A model generated the notes under the pieces. The model was not told where the DNA came from. It saw only the letters and a program-made list of their open reading frames with translations, and made no database searches. A program made the position numbers and the translations under genes. A DNA stretch of 64,000 nt from Phoenix dactylifera (lineage: Eukaryota > Streptophyta > Magnoliopsida > Arecales > Arecaceae): assembly GCF_009389715.1 (NCBI RefSeq), contig NC_052399.1, forward strand, positions 3,550,938 to 3,614,937, written 5' to 3'. Shown here one piece after another: positions 25,001 through 34,304 of the stretch. Numbering within the stretch: position 1 is the first letter of the stretch; the number at the start of each line of letters is the position of its first letter.

Positions 25001-26949
25001 TGCTGGTGGAAATAAAAAACATGCGTCCCCCACCTGTTCCTCAAATAAAAAAAAGATATTATGATTGCGATTCACCAGTATCTGTTCATTCCCTGAAGTT
25101 AAAAAGATATTATTTTGTGATTTATTAAATCTTAGTTACATGGACCATGTGGATGCAGTGATATGCCCAATCTTGAACAAATATGACATAATTGTTCGCT
25201 GAAACTAGCAATGGACACGTTATCTGCACATTAAAAAATAAATCAAGAGTACAAAGAATTGGGGATAGGGTAAAATATGTCGATTAGATAAAGAACGATT
25301 TTAATTTTAAAGAGGGTCCAATAGGCTTGGAATTGTTGATAAGATGGATAGACTGTTTTTTTAGGAAAATAGAGTCCAACTAGTTTGGATGTTGGATGTC
25401 AGAGTAAATAGAGGTGAAGAAATAAATAAAGGCACATGTGGATGTTCATCATACTTTTTGTTCTTTTTTTTTTGCAAATATCATGGAGAGAGAAATTAAA
25501 GATGTTCTGGTAACAGAATTTGACAGTCGGGATCTAAAATGACATATCCCTTTCTCATTTAGTAATATAGTATAGAAAGGATACAATATGATTGGTCAAA
25601 ACCATAAACGTTGTATACTTTTACATATTTGGCATCCATTGAGAATAATAGAATATCACAGTAATATGTTTCATGTACAAACTCCATTATTTAGTCAAAA
25701 CTCAAATCCATAATACTTTAGTCCATACTACATAAAACAGTAAAATTATAATCCATCAGTTTTACCACTATAATGGTCCACATTCACTGGAAAATGATTA
25801 AAAAAGAACTATAACCACAAGGCAAAACACATCCTGTGAGTGTCTGTTGCATTTCACTTTTAAAAGCAGCATACCGAAAATGTCTGATGTGTATCCTAGT
25901 CTTAAGTAGCTTGAAATATCTATATACCCTTGGCTGGCGAGTTATTACTCAAACGTATAATTTCAGTAGTTTTAGTTGTGGATTTGCTATGAGGTGGTCT
26001 GAGGTTTGGAATATATCTTTTTCATGCAAATGCTTAAAACATGATAATTTAGAATGTTAAAATTTGCCTTGCAGCTTATACAAACAATACATCAAAAGCA
26101 ATCCAGATTGAGATGGTATCACGACTCATATTTGCAAACTTTGGCAGTCTTTATTTTTCCGGTTGTTCATTGAAATACATCATGTGCATTATTTGCTGAT
26201 TGCAACACATTGATGCATTTCACATGGTTCTGGCCCATGGAATATAGCGAACGTGTCTTTCTTACCTCTTTCTTTATCTGAACGATCCTTGCTAGTACTA
26301 CTAATTTCATATCTGAAATATACTTTCTGTGCTTTCTTTTATGGAACTTGTGGTACACTCTTATTGCATTGAAAAATTATTGCTTGCATGGCCGCACTGG
26401 TGCATGCCACCAATCACCACGGTATATTGCGGTGGGCCAAACACTGAGATGAGCGCGCGATGAATGGAACCCATGCACGAGCATGCAGTGATTGCTCGGG
26501 TGCACCAGCGTTGGCCATGCATGCAGTGCATGCAATAATTTCTCCATTGCATTTATGTGTTACGTGGGTGCGCATCCCCATCCTCTTGAACTTTTGTCTA
26601 TGAATCTATTCGTGGTATATTAAGTGAACTTGCAACATACATTCTAAGTAAATGATTCATTTCTGTTCTACTATGCTGGCAGAGTGCTCCAATATCAATC
26701 CTGGAGAATCATGAGCTTGCAAGCATGTCTCTGGAATATAGGAGGGAGTGTGGGAGGGACAGCATGCTGCAATCTCTCACTGCAGTCTCTAATGACTTGA
26801 CTGATGGCTTACCGGAAGCTAGCATCGAGTGCCAGCATCTGCTGCAGCTGGAACGCGGGGCTGAACTTGTGAAGGGACGGACAGAATGGAGGCCCAAGAG
26901 TTCCCCGGGTCTCGGAAACATGGGGCCAACTCCAGGTGGCAGCGCATGA
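22037..26949 (+). CDS. FATB: Palmitoyl-ACP thioesterase (acyl-ACP thioesterase B), plastidial
   Basis: FatB hydrolyses saturated acyl-ACP, chiefly 16:0, in the plastid stroma. This ends fatty-acid elongation and sets palmitate export. Six coding exons: 22037-22552, 22640-22773, 24183-24296, 24466-24637, 24743-24811 and 26683-26949 (TGA). Total 1272 nt, 423 aa, all introns GT-AG. Seen: an Ala/Ser-rich transit peptide (MVASIAASAFFSAPSS); LPDWSMLLAAVTTIFLAAEK, the hydrophobic stretch typical of FatB; then two hotdog-fold halves. The catalytic region is DLDVNQHVNN (D319, N321, H323) and LEYRRECG (E357, C358). Length and exon number fit the family, there is no frame break, and the final exon ends GPTPGGSA. 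Intron 2 is 1.4 kb and intron 5 is 1.87 kb with a small MITE. The protein closely resembles oil-palm FatB as I recall it, which is the best evidence for the organism. Confidence 0.97.
26371..26545. mobile_element. 175-bp MITE in FatB intron 5 with target-site duplication
   Basis: The ends GAAAAATTATTGC and GCAATAATTTCTCC are inverted repeats. Longer arms containing GGCCGCACTGGTGCATGC and GCACCAGCGTTGGCC also pair. Flanks: ATTGCATT at 26363-26370 and again at 26546-26553, an 8-bp duplication as made by hAT transposases (9 bp with one mismatch would suit Mutator). A related element lies at 48186-48366. Confidence 0.8.
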
Positions 26950-27289
26950 TGTGGCATTGAAATACTGCTGCTTTCCATTCTCAACTGTGCCAGCATGGAG
27001 CTGATCAGCCGAGTGGTTTTAGTCCTGCTTTCATTCTCAACTGTGCTCGGATGGAGCTGAGTGGTTTTAGTCCTTTCTAGTGTGTACAATTTCAAGTTGT
27101 CCTTAGTAGAAAGAGAGGGGGAGAGGGACCAGATCAAACTGGTTATGTTTGTTGGGTTTTTCTTTTTTATTTTCACTTATTTTTTCCCCCTCTCACCCTC
27201 CTGTCTTGGTTTTCATTGGAATCATACTGGATGCTCTGTGTAAGTAATTAAGCAATGTTGTTGTATAATTTTCTGTCAAAAGTTGGTGA

Positions 27290-27520
27290 AGTAACTAAAG
27301 TAGCTTTTGATTGGTCTAATTGCTTGCCTACTTTGTGGTTCCTTTTTTTTTTTTTTTATTTTGGGCATGCGGCATGTGGATATTATAGGATTGAAGAGCA
27401 TTGGGGTCCAATTAGCTTATGATCGGTATGATTGCTTGTCTCGTTCGTGCGTCCCAGCTAAAAGTAATTGGGTTGCATGTGGAGTGTCGTCCTTATAGGA
27501 TTGAAGAACATTGGGGTTCG
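27290..27520. repeat. Imperfect ~115-bp tandem duplication downstream of FatB
   Basis: Two neighbouring blocks share a GATTGCTTG-like word (ATTGCTTGCCT / ATTGCTTGTCT), GCATGTGGA and TTATAGGATTGAAGA-CATTGGGGT, spaced about 115 bp apart. It lies just after the likely FatB 3' UTR (26950-27250). Confidence 0.6.
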
Positions 27521-28377
27521 GTCTTCTATTGTAACAGGATATACAGTTATCAACCGCTGGCTATTTTGGATTGTCCTGTGCTTGTCGCCCGGAAAGAATA
27601 AGAGCCACGGTCCCTAAACGACTTTTAACGGCAGGCTGGGAGTCGGGCTTCTCGAGCGCTTGCGCGTTTAGATTATCCAACATCTGAATTTCTTGTGTTT
27701 TCTTTTTGGTTGCTGTGATTAATTTGGCTTTTTCAGTGGACCCTGTCCACTTCAAGTTTCACAGCTTAGAAATAAGGTATTTTTACCACTTTTTTGTTTT
27801 TCCTGCGAATCAAACGAATCCAAAAGGAAATTTATTCATACCATGCCACGAGGTGAGGAGGCAGCCCATATGGTGAATACAGCGGTTTGAGAAAAGAAAA
27901 AAGGAAAAGCAATTTTTGAGAATCCTATTACTTGCTTCAGAATTTATTTTTATCGAAATGTAAGTAATTTAATTTTTCTTCTCCTTCGGCAAAAATTCGA
28001 TCAGACTAAACTTAATGTATGATTTCTCTAAATTACACACAGAAATTTGTGCTGAGAGTAAGCTTGTTATCGTTCCAGGTCTACGCTAGTATTCTTTTGG
28101 CTCATGATTTTAGAGCCATCACAATCCATTGAATCATCAGGTTGGTCGGGCCATAATAGATTTTGAGGTTCGTCGGGTTATTTAGGCCGGTCTGGGTTTA
28201 AGTTCAGTCCAATGGCTGACAAAAGAAAAGTACATTTTTTTTTAAATTTATATTTAAAGACAATAAAATGCCACTCAAAGAGTTTCCTGAGTTCATCAAA
28301 AAGAAGAAGAAGAGGGTTCTCAAGATATCAGGTTTGGTAACAATACATTTGACTTAACGCACACTCCAGGAACTGGG
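27521..28377. other. Intergenic, no gene recognised
   Basis: Mixed AT-rich sequence with GGTTGGTCGGGCC and TTAGGCCGGTCTGGG words near 28140-28195 that look like a retroelement remnant. Nothing else is supported. Confidence 0.4.
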
Positions 28378-28920
28378 GTGGTGCACACTCTCATCCCAAC
28401 CTATATATTTACCTGTCAAATCTATGTTGCATGGCTACAACCTCCCCTGGGTGTTCTAAAAGTAATCTTTCATGGATCTGTGTCTCATGACAGTGCAGCT
28501 GCAGGTTTTGTCATCAGAGATCACAATAGTAGATTGATATATGGCCAGGGGAAGCATTTATTTACATATCTTCCGTTTTATATGCACAATTAATAGCGGC
28601 ATGGGCTGATCTTGGGATTGATATTCTACAATATAGAGCTCAGCAAGTATGGTTAGAAGGTGATTCTGCAACTGTAATTCAGTGGTTAACTTCTCCAGCA
28701 ACATGCAGCTATGTTGATCACCCTCAAGATCTCGTCTGCTGGAAGCAAAATTTGATGGTCTTTAAGGTGACCTACATTTACTGCAAGGAAAACTAAGCAG
28801 CAGATTAGGTTGCATTTCATGCTTTGCAGAGAGCTTGCTGTTTCTCATATCGTACATGCCTCCCTCCATAGTTGATCCCCTCTATATATCAACAAAAAAA
28901 AAGAAAAAAAGAAAAAAAAA
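28378..28920 (+). mobile_element. 5'-truncated LINE, RNase H-like 3' end (copy A)
   Basis: The frame reads WLQPPLGVLKVIFHGSVSHD then AAAGFVIRDHNSRLI; after a frame break come AAWADLGIDILQYRAQQVWL, EGDSATVIQWLTSP and FHALQRACCFSYRTC. This is the plant LINE RNase H-like domain. It ends in an interrupted A-rich tail (about 28888-28920). The usual catalytic VNFDG reads VIFHG, so it is inactive. The duplicated copy is at 32401-32890. Confidence 0.8.
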
Positions 28921-28924
28921 GCTC

Positions 28925-29087
28925 GGGTTGTGTCATTTGTGCAAAAGTGATCGATCTCTTTTCGCGACGTCAACCATTAATCGATCTTTTATCCATCCAT
29001 CTATATAGATCTCAAAGTAGTGATCTAACAGTCGTTGACCGTTGAAGGATAGTGAATCCTTCTTTGGCGCGAAAGAGACAACACCCC
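28925..29087. mobile_element. Small MITE of the GGGTTGTATCTTT family (copy A; duplicated near 32894-33048)
   Basis: Ends GGGTTGTGTCATTTGTGC and GGCGCGAAAGAGACAACACC form a diverged inverted repeat. The interior has TTTCGCGACGTCAACCATTA and ATAGATCTCAAAGTAGTGAT, the family words also seen in the 18-20 kb arrays. It directly follows the LINE A-tail. Confidence 0.65.
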
Positions 29088-29225
29088 AAAAAAGACAACT
29101 CGTGGTTCAACCTCATCTCGTAGGTCGTCCTGTTCCCTTAGTTACGTTAATCCCCTTACGGCACTTGGCGTGCGACTTAGCTTCACCCCTTAGAAGAAAC
29201 ATCAACAAATCAATGATATGGATAT

Positions 29226-29801
29226 TGTTGCGGGGTTTTTTGGGCCTCGATAATAGCACAGTCCCAACCGAGCTGAGCAGAGAAAGCAACTGCGTCCTAC
29301 TCTGGGGTGCCCGATACTGGGTCGGGAGCCACCCCTCACGGTTTTGTCCCGCAAAAGAACCCTCGTGAGGAAAGGCTTTTAATCTCCCCATTATAAGATA
29401 CAGACCTTTTCGCTAAACGGTCAGTACGGGACTAAATTCGAGCCCTCCCACAACACAGCCCTCTCAGCGGGAAGGTCCTGGGCCGGACATAAACCGGCGT
29501 AGCCCCCAGGCTTGAGAGGGGGGTGGGGGAGGGTACCCCTATCTGGCGCGCCATCTGTTGCGGGATTTTTTGGGCTTCAGCAACAACACAGTCCCAACCG
29601 AGCCGAGCAGAGAAAGCGACTGCGTCCCCCACGAGGTATTGTCCGCTCTGGAGCGCCCGATACTGGGTCGAGAGCTACTCCTCATGGTTTTGTCCCGCAA
29701 AAAGGCCCTCGTGAAGAAAGGTTTTTAACCTCTCCATTATAAGGTACAGATCTTTCCGCTGAACGGTCGGTATGGGACTAAATTCGGGCCCTCCCACAAC
29801 A
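29226..29801 (-). mobile_element. TRIM-type miniature LTR retrotransposon (copy A)
   Basis: Two direct repeats, 29226-29455 and 29556-29801, both begin TGTTGCGGG and end CCCTCCCACAACA, giving TG..CA termini. Only 100 bp lie between. On the minus strand TGGCGCGCCAGATAGGGG follows the repeat after 2 nt and is the likely primer-binding site. Flanks GATAT/TATAT are a 5-bp target duplication with one mismatch. The right repeat carries an extra ~16 bp around 29627-29645. No coding capacity. Both repeats contain GTCCCAACCGAGC and CCGATACTGGGTCG. Confidence 0.8.
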
Positions 29802-30338
29802 TATATTAACACGAGAATTCAAAGAGATACTAGTTTAAATTATTGTCGCTATTATTGTCAACAAAAAACAACGATTCAAACCTTGATTGGGTTTTCAATC
29901 TACAAATATAAAAAAATAATTCTTGCATCTATTCTCATACTCAAAAAAATCTTTGCATGCAATCTATATATTTAAATATGACAATACTATGCGCACCATT
30001 GAATTCAGGGGTTTCAAAAATATAAATTTTCTTGGATTGAGCTGACTATGGCAAGATCACACAAGATATTCTATGGCCATGGCTTAAATCATTCTTAATT
30101 TTTTTTAATAATTTTTAAGAAAAAGAAATGGTTATTCTCCACCAAGAGAAAAGATGGGATTTGAACAAATGTTTTTGGGTATCATATTCGCCGCTAGTGA
30201 CTTTTTTCCCTTAAACTATTTGGACCAATAACTATTTTTCAAACCTAAACTATACTTATCAGCCTGAAAAACAGATCGAATTAGACCTAATTATATTGTG
30301 CATTCCTAGTTGCAAACATGTTATTCTTACTAAGAATC
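29802..30338. other. Duplicated non-coding DNA (copy A; same as 33763-34304)
   Basis: AT-rich sequence between the TRIM and the subtilase fragment. No reading frame or repeat was recognised beyond the tandem duplication itself. Confidence 0.5.
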
Positions 30339-30454
30339 TCATATCATGTGTTCCAATAATGCAGGATTACAAATATCCAAGAGAAAGTGGTGTAACCTTG
30401 GAATGGCAGGTTCATGACGATCATTGCAGCTCCGCCGGCGGCATAGACTACTAC
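30339..30454 (-). pseudogene. Subtilase fragment in copy A, split by the TIR element (continues at 32341-32400)
   Basis: The minus strand gives VVVYAAGGAAMIVMNLPFQG from 30454 down. The preceding residues KVVLCWSGAIKDTEKGEV are at 32400-32341, on the other side of the 1.9-kb element. It duplicates the 3' end of the subtilase pseudogene in copy B. Confidence 0.8.
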
Positions 30455-30639
30455 GGCCCTGTTTGGGAGAGCTGTGGGCAGTAGAGCAGTTGGAAGTAGA
30501 GCTGTTGGAAGTAGAGCTGTCTGAAGTAGAGCTGTTATAAAAAGCTGTTTGCTGTTTGGTAATTACATTTGTAAAGTGCTGTGGCACTTTAACATATGTT
30601 TGGTAAACAAACTGAGAAAGTACTTATGTATGACAAAAT

Positions 30640-31380
30640 TACCATAAAGGACATTGCATAGTATTATACAACATAACATAATAAAACATAACATATATTA
30701 ATACATAAATATACGATATAGTATAATATTATTGTAATATAAATAATATTATTATAATATAGCATAATAGTAATATAATTATTAGAGTAAATTAATTTTT
30801 GATAATATAACATAATATTAAATTATTTAACATAACATATTAATGTATTATGATATAATGTAATATATATTATATTTATAGTATAATACAATAATAAAGG
30901 TATAAAATATTATAATTATTAGTATAAATTAATTTCTCATAATATAACATAATATTAAATTATTTGAAATAACATTTAATGTATTATGATGTAATGTAAT
31001 ATAATATAATATTTATAGTATAATACAATAATAAAGGTATAAAATATTATAATTATTAGTAAAAATTAATTTTTCATAATATAACATAATATTAAATTAT
31101 TTAAAAAAACATATTAATGTATTATGATATAACGTATTATGATATTATATTTATAGTATAATACAATAATAAAGATATAAAATATTATAATTATTAGTAT
31201 AAATTAATTTTTCATAATATAACATAATATTAAATTATTTAAAATAACATATTAATGTATTATGATGTAATGTTATGTAATATAATATTTATAGTATAAT
31301 ACATTAATAAAGGTATAAAATTATTTAAAATAACATAATATTAAATTATTTAAAATAATAAAGGTATAATTTAATATTTT
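30640..31380. repeat. AT-rich tandem repeat inside the TIR element
   Basis: Units of roughly 115-130 bp repeat the words AATATAACATAATATTAAAT, TTAATGTATTATGATGTAAT, TTTATAGTATAATACAATAA and AAAGGTATAAAATATTATAA four to five times. Confidence 0.8.
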
Positions 31381-31574
31381 TATTTATTTATTTATTTATT
31401 TATTTGTTCATTTATATACATATTTATTTATTTATTTATTTTCTTTATTTTCTTTTTCTTTCCTTTTTTTTCTTCCCTTTTTTTCTTTCCTTTTTCTTCT
31501 TTTTCTTTCCTTTTCTTTTTTCTTCTCTTCTTCTCCTTCCTTCCTCTCTTTCCTTCTTCTCCTTTCTTCTCCCG

Positions 31575-32012
31575 CAAGGCCGGTGGCGCCGGAAGGGGGC
31601 CGGGCCGCAGCGGCTGCGGGAGGAGGCCCGGGAGGGGGCCGGGACGGCGGGCCCCGGCGACCGCGGGGGAGGGGGGGCTCGGGAGGGGGCCGGGACGGCG
31701 GGCCGCGACGACTGCGGGGGGAGGGGGGCTCGGGAGGGGGCCGGGACGGCAGGCCGCGGGGGGAGGGGGGCTCGGGAGGGGGCCGGGACGGCGGGCCGCG
31801 ACGACCGCGGGGGGAGGGGGGGCTCGGGAGGGGGCCGGGACGGCGGGCCGCGGGGGGAGGGGGGCTCGGGAGGGGGCCGGGACGGCGGGCCTCGGCGACC
31901 GCGAGGGAGGGGGGGCTCGGGAGGGGGCCAGGACGGCGGGCCGCGGGGGGAGGGGGTGCTCGGGAGGGGGCCGGGACGGCGGGCCTCGGCGACCGTGAGG
32001 GAGGGGGGGCAT
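31575..32012. repeat. GC-rich G-tract minisatellite inside the TIR element
   Basis: Repeats of GGGGGGCTCGGGAGGGGGCC plus GGGACGGCGGGCC(G/T)CG with CGACCGCGGGG variants, in units of about 45-60 bp, about eight units. One strand carries nearly all the G tracts. Composition is close to pure G+C, directly after a T/C-rich stretch (31380-31570). Long open frames here arise from the repeat and are not genes. Confidence 0.85.
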
Positions 32013-32400
32013 TGAGGAGAAGGAGATAGAGAGGGGGAGAGAGAGAGAGAGAGGGAGGATGGTGAGAGAGGAAGAGACGGTGGGATGGGGATTTTTGGGA
32101 GGAAAAATGAACTTTTAAATGGGGGTATTTTGGTCAAAAATACAGCTTCCCGACAAAGCTGAAAACAGCGTTTTCGGAAAGCTCCAAAATGGAGCTTCTG
32201 CCAAAAAGTTGTTTTCAGCTTCCCGCAAAAGCTGAAACAGCTTTTCCAAAATTTTACCAAACACCCTTTTTTACCTAAAAGTACTTTTGGAGGGCCAGAA
32301 AGTGCTTTTTGGCCCTCCAAAAGCTCCCCCAAACAGGGCCTACCTCTCCTTTTTCGGTATCCTTTATTGCACCGCTCCAGCATAACACCACCTTTCCATA

Positions 32401-32890
32401 TACAACCTCCCCTGGGTGTTCTAAAAGTAATCTTTCATGGATCTGTGTCTCATGACAGTGCAGCTGCAGGTTTTGTCATCAGAGATCACAATAGTAGATT
32501 GATATATGGCCAGGGGAAGCATTTATTTACATATCTTCCGTTTTATATGCACAATTAATAGCGGCACGGGCTGATCTTGGGATTGATATTCTACAATATA
32601 GAGCTCAGCAAGTATGGTTAGAAGGTGATTCTGCAACTGTAATTCAGTGGTTAACTTCTCCAGCAACATGCAGCTATGTTGATCACCCTCAAGATCTCGT
32701 CTGCTGGAAGCAAAATTTGATGGTCTTTAAGGTGACCTACATTTACTGCAAGGAAAACTAAGCAGCAGATTAGGTTGCATTTCATACTTTGCAGAGAGCT
32801 TGCTGTTTCTCATATCGTACATGCCTCCCTCCATAGTTGATCCCCTCTATATATCAACAAAAAAAAAGAAAAAAAGAAAAAAAAAAAAGC
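32401..32890 (+). mobile_element. 5'-truncated LINE, RNase H-like 3' end (copy B)
   Basis: Duplicate of the copy at 28436-28920, with a few substitutions and a slightly longer A-rich tail. It starts exactly at the tandem-duplication junction. Confidence 0.8.
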
Positions 32891-33186
32891 TCGGGTTGTG
32901 TCATTTGTGCAAAAGTGATCGATCTCTTTTCGCGACGTCAACCATTAATCGATCTTTTATCCATCCATCTATATAGATCTCAAAGTAGTGATCTAACAGT
33001 CGTTGACCGTTAGTGAATCCTTCTTTGGCGTGAAAGAGACAACACCCCAAAAAAGACAACTCGTGGTTCAACCTCATCTCGTAGGTCGTCCTGTTCCCTT
33101 AGTTACGTTAATCCCCTTACGGCACTTGGCGTGCGACTTAGCTTCACCCCTTAGAAGAAACATCAACAAATCAATGATATGGATAT

Positions 33187-33762
33187 TGTTGCGGGGTTTT
33201 TTGGGCCTCGATAATAGCACAGTCCCAACCGAGCCGAGCAGAGAAAGCAACTACGTCCTACTCTGGGGTGCCCGATACTGGGTCGGGAGCCACCCCTCAC
33301 GGTTTTGTTCCGCAAAAGAACCCTCGTGAGGAAAGGCTTTTAATCTCCCCATTATAAGGTACAGACCTTTTCGCTAAACGGTCAGTACGGGACTAAATTC
33401 GAGCCCTCCCACAACACAGCCCTCTCAGCGGGAAGGTCCTGGGACGGACATAAACCGGCGTAGCCCCCAGGCTTGAGAGGGGGGTGGGGGAGGGTACCCC
33501 TATCTGGCGCGCCATCTGTTGCGGGATTTTTTGGGCTTCAGCAACAACACAGTCCCAACCGAGCCGAGCAGAGAAAGCGACTGCGTCCCCTACGAGGTAT
33601 TGTCCGCTCTGGAGCGCCCGATACTGGGTCGAGAGCCACTCCTCATGGTTTTGTCCCGCAAAAGGGCCCTCGTGAAGAAAGGTTTTTAACCTCTCCATTA
33701 TAAGGTACAGATCTTTCCGCTGAACGGTCGGTATGGGACTAAATTCGGGCCCTCCCACAACA
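33187..33762 (-). mobile_element. TRIM-type miniature LTR retrotransposon (copy B)
   Basis: Nearly identical duplicate of the element at 29226-29801, carried along by the tandem duplication rather than inserted separately: flanks and target duplication are the same. Confidence 0.8.
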
Positions 33763-34304
33763 TATATTAACACGAGAATTCAAAGAGATACTAGTTTAAA
33801 TTATTGTCGCTATTATTGTCAACAAAAAACAACGATTCAAACCTTGATTGGGTTTTCAATCTACAAATATAAAAAAATAATTCTTGCATCTATTCTCATA
33901 CTCAAAAAAATCTTTGCATGCAATCTATATATTTAAATATGACAATACTATGCGCACCATTGAATTCAGGGGTTTCAAAAATATAAATTTTCTTGGATTG
34001 AGCTGACTTTGGCAAGATCACACAAGACATTCTATGGCCATGGCTTAAATCATTCTTAATATTTTTTAATAATTTTTAAGAAAAAGAAATGGTTATTCTC
34101 CACCAAGAGAAAAGATGGGATTTGAACAAATGTTTTTGGGTATCATATTCGCCGCTAGTGACTTTTTTCCCTTAAACTATTTGGACCAATAACTATTTTT
34201 CAAACCTAAACTATACTTATCAGCCTGAAAAACAGATCGAATTAGACCTAATTATATTGTGCATTCCTAGTTGCAAACATGTTATTCTTACTAAGAATCT
34301 CATA

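Larger units (their letters stand above)
30455..32340. mobile_element. 1.9-kb TIR element loaded with satellites, inserted in copy A
   Basis: Left end GGCCCTGTTTGGGAGAGCT and right end AGCTCCCCCAAACAGGGCC are inverted repeats. The target duplication is TAC (30452-30454 and 32341-32343), proved by the uninterrupted paralogous site in copy B. Subterminal AGAGCTGTT / AACAGCTTTT-type words repeat near both ends. The interior has no transposase frame; it consists of an AT-rich tandem block, a T/C-rich stretch and a GC-rich minisatellite. A 3-bp target and GGCCCTGTTTGG ends suggest the PIF/Harbinger superfamily, although TAC is not the usual TWA. Non-autonomous. Confidence 0.85.
28436..32400. repeat. 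Tandem duplication, copy A (2.08 kb plus a 1.89-kb insertion)
   Basis: Copy A starts at TACAACCTCCCCTGGGTG and ends at CACCTTTCCATA, where copy B begins directly with the same start. Without the element at 30455-32340 and its 3-bp target duplication it is about 2076 bp, against 2072 bp for copy B. The copies differ by few substitutions and small indels (for example GTTGAAGGATAGTGAA versus GTTAGTGAA, and A-run length). Contents in order: LINE 3' end, small MITE, TRIM, unique DNA and a subtilase gene fragment. Confidence 0.92.

Noticed and set aside
31404-32383. Long open frames on both strands (200-312 aa) in the GC-rich block
   Set aside because: They arise from the G/C minisatellite and the T/C-rich stretch: low-complexity Gly/Arg or Pro/Arg repeats, open on both strands and in several frames, with no start context.
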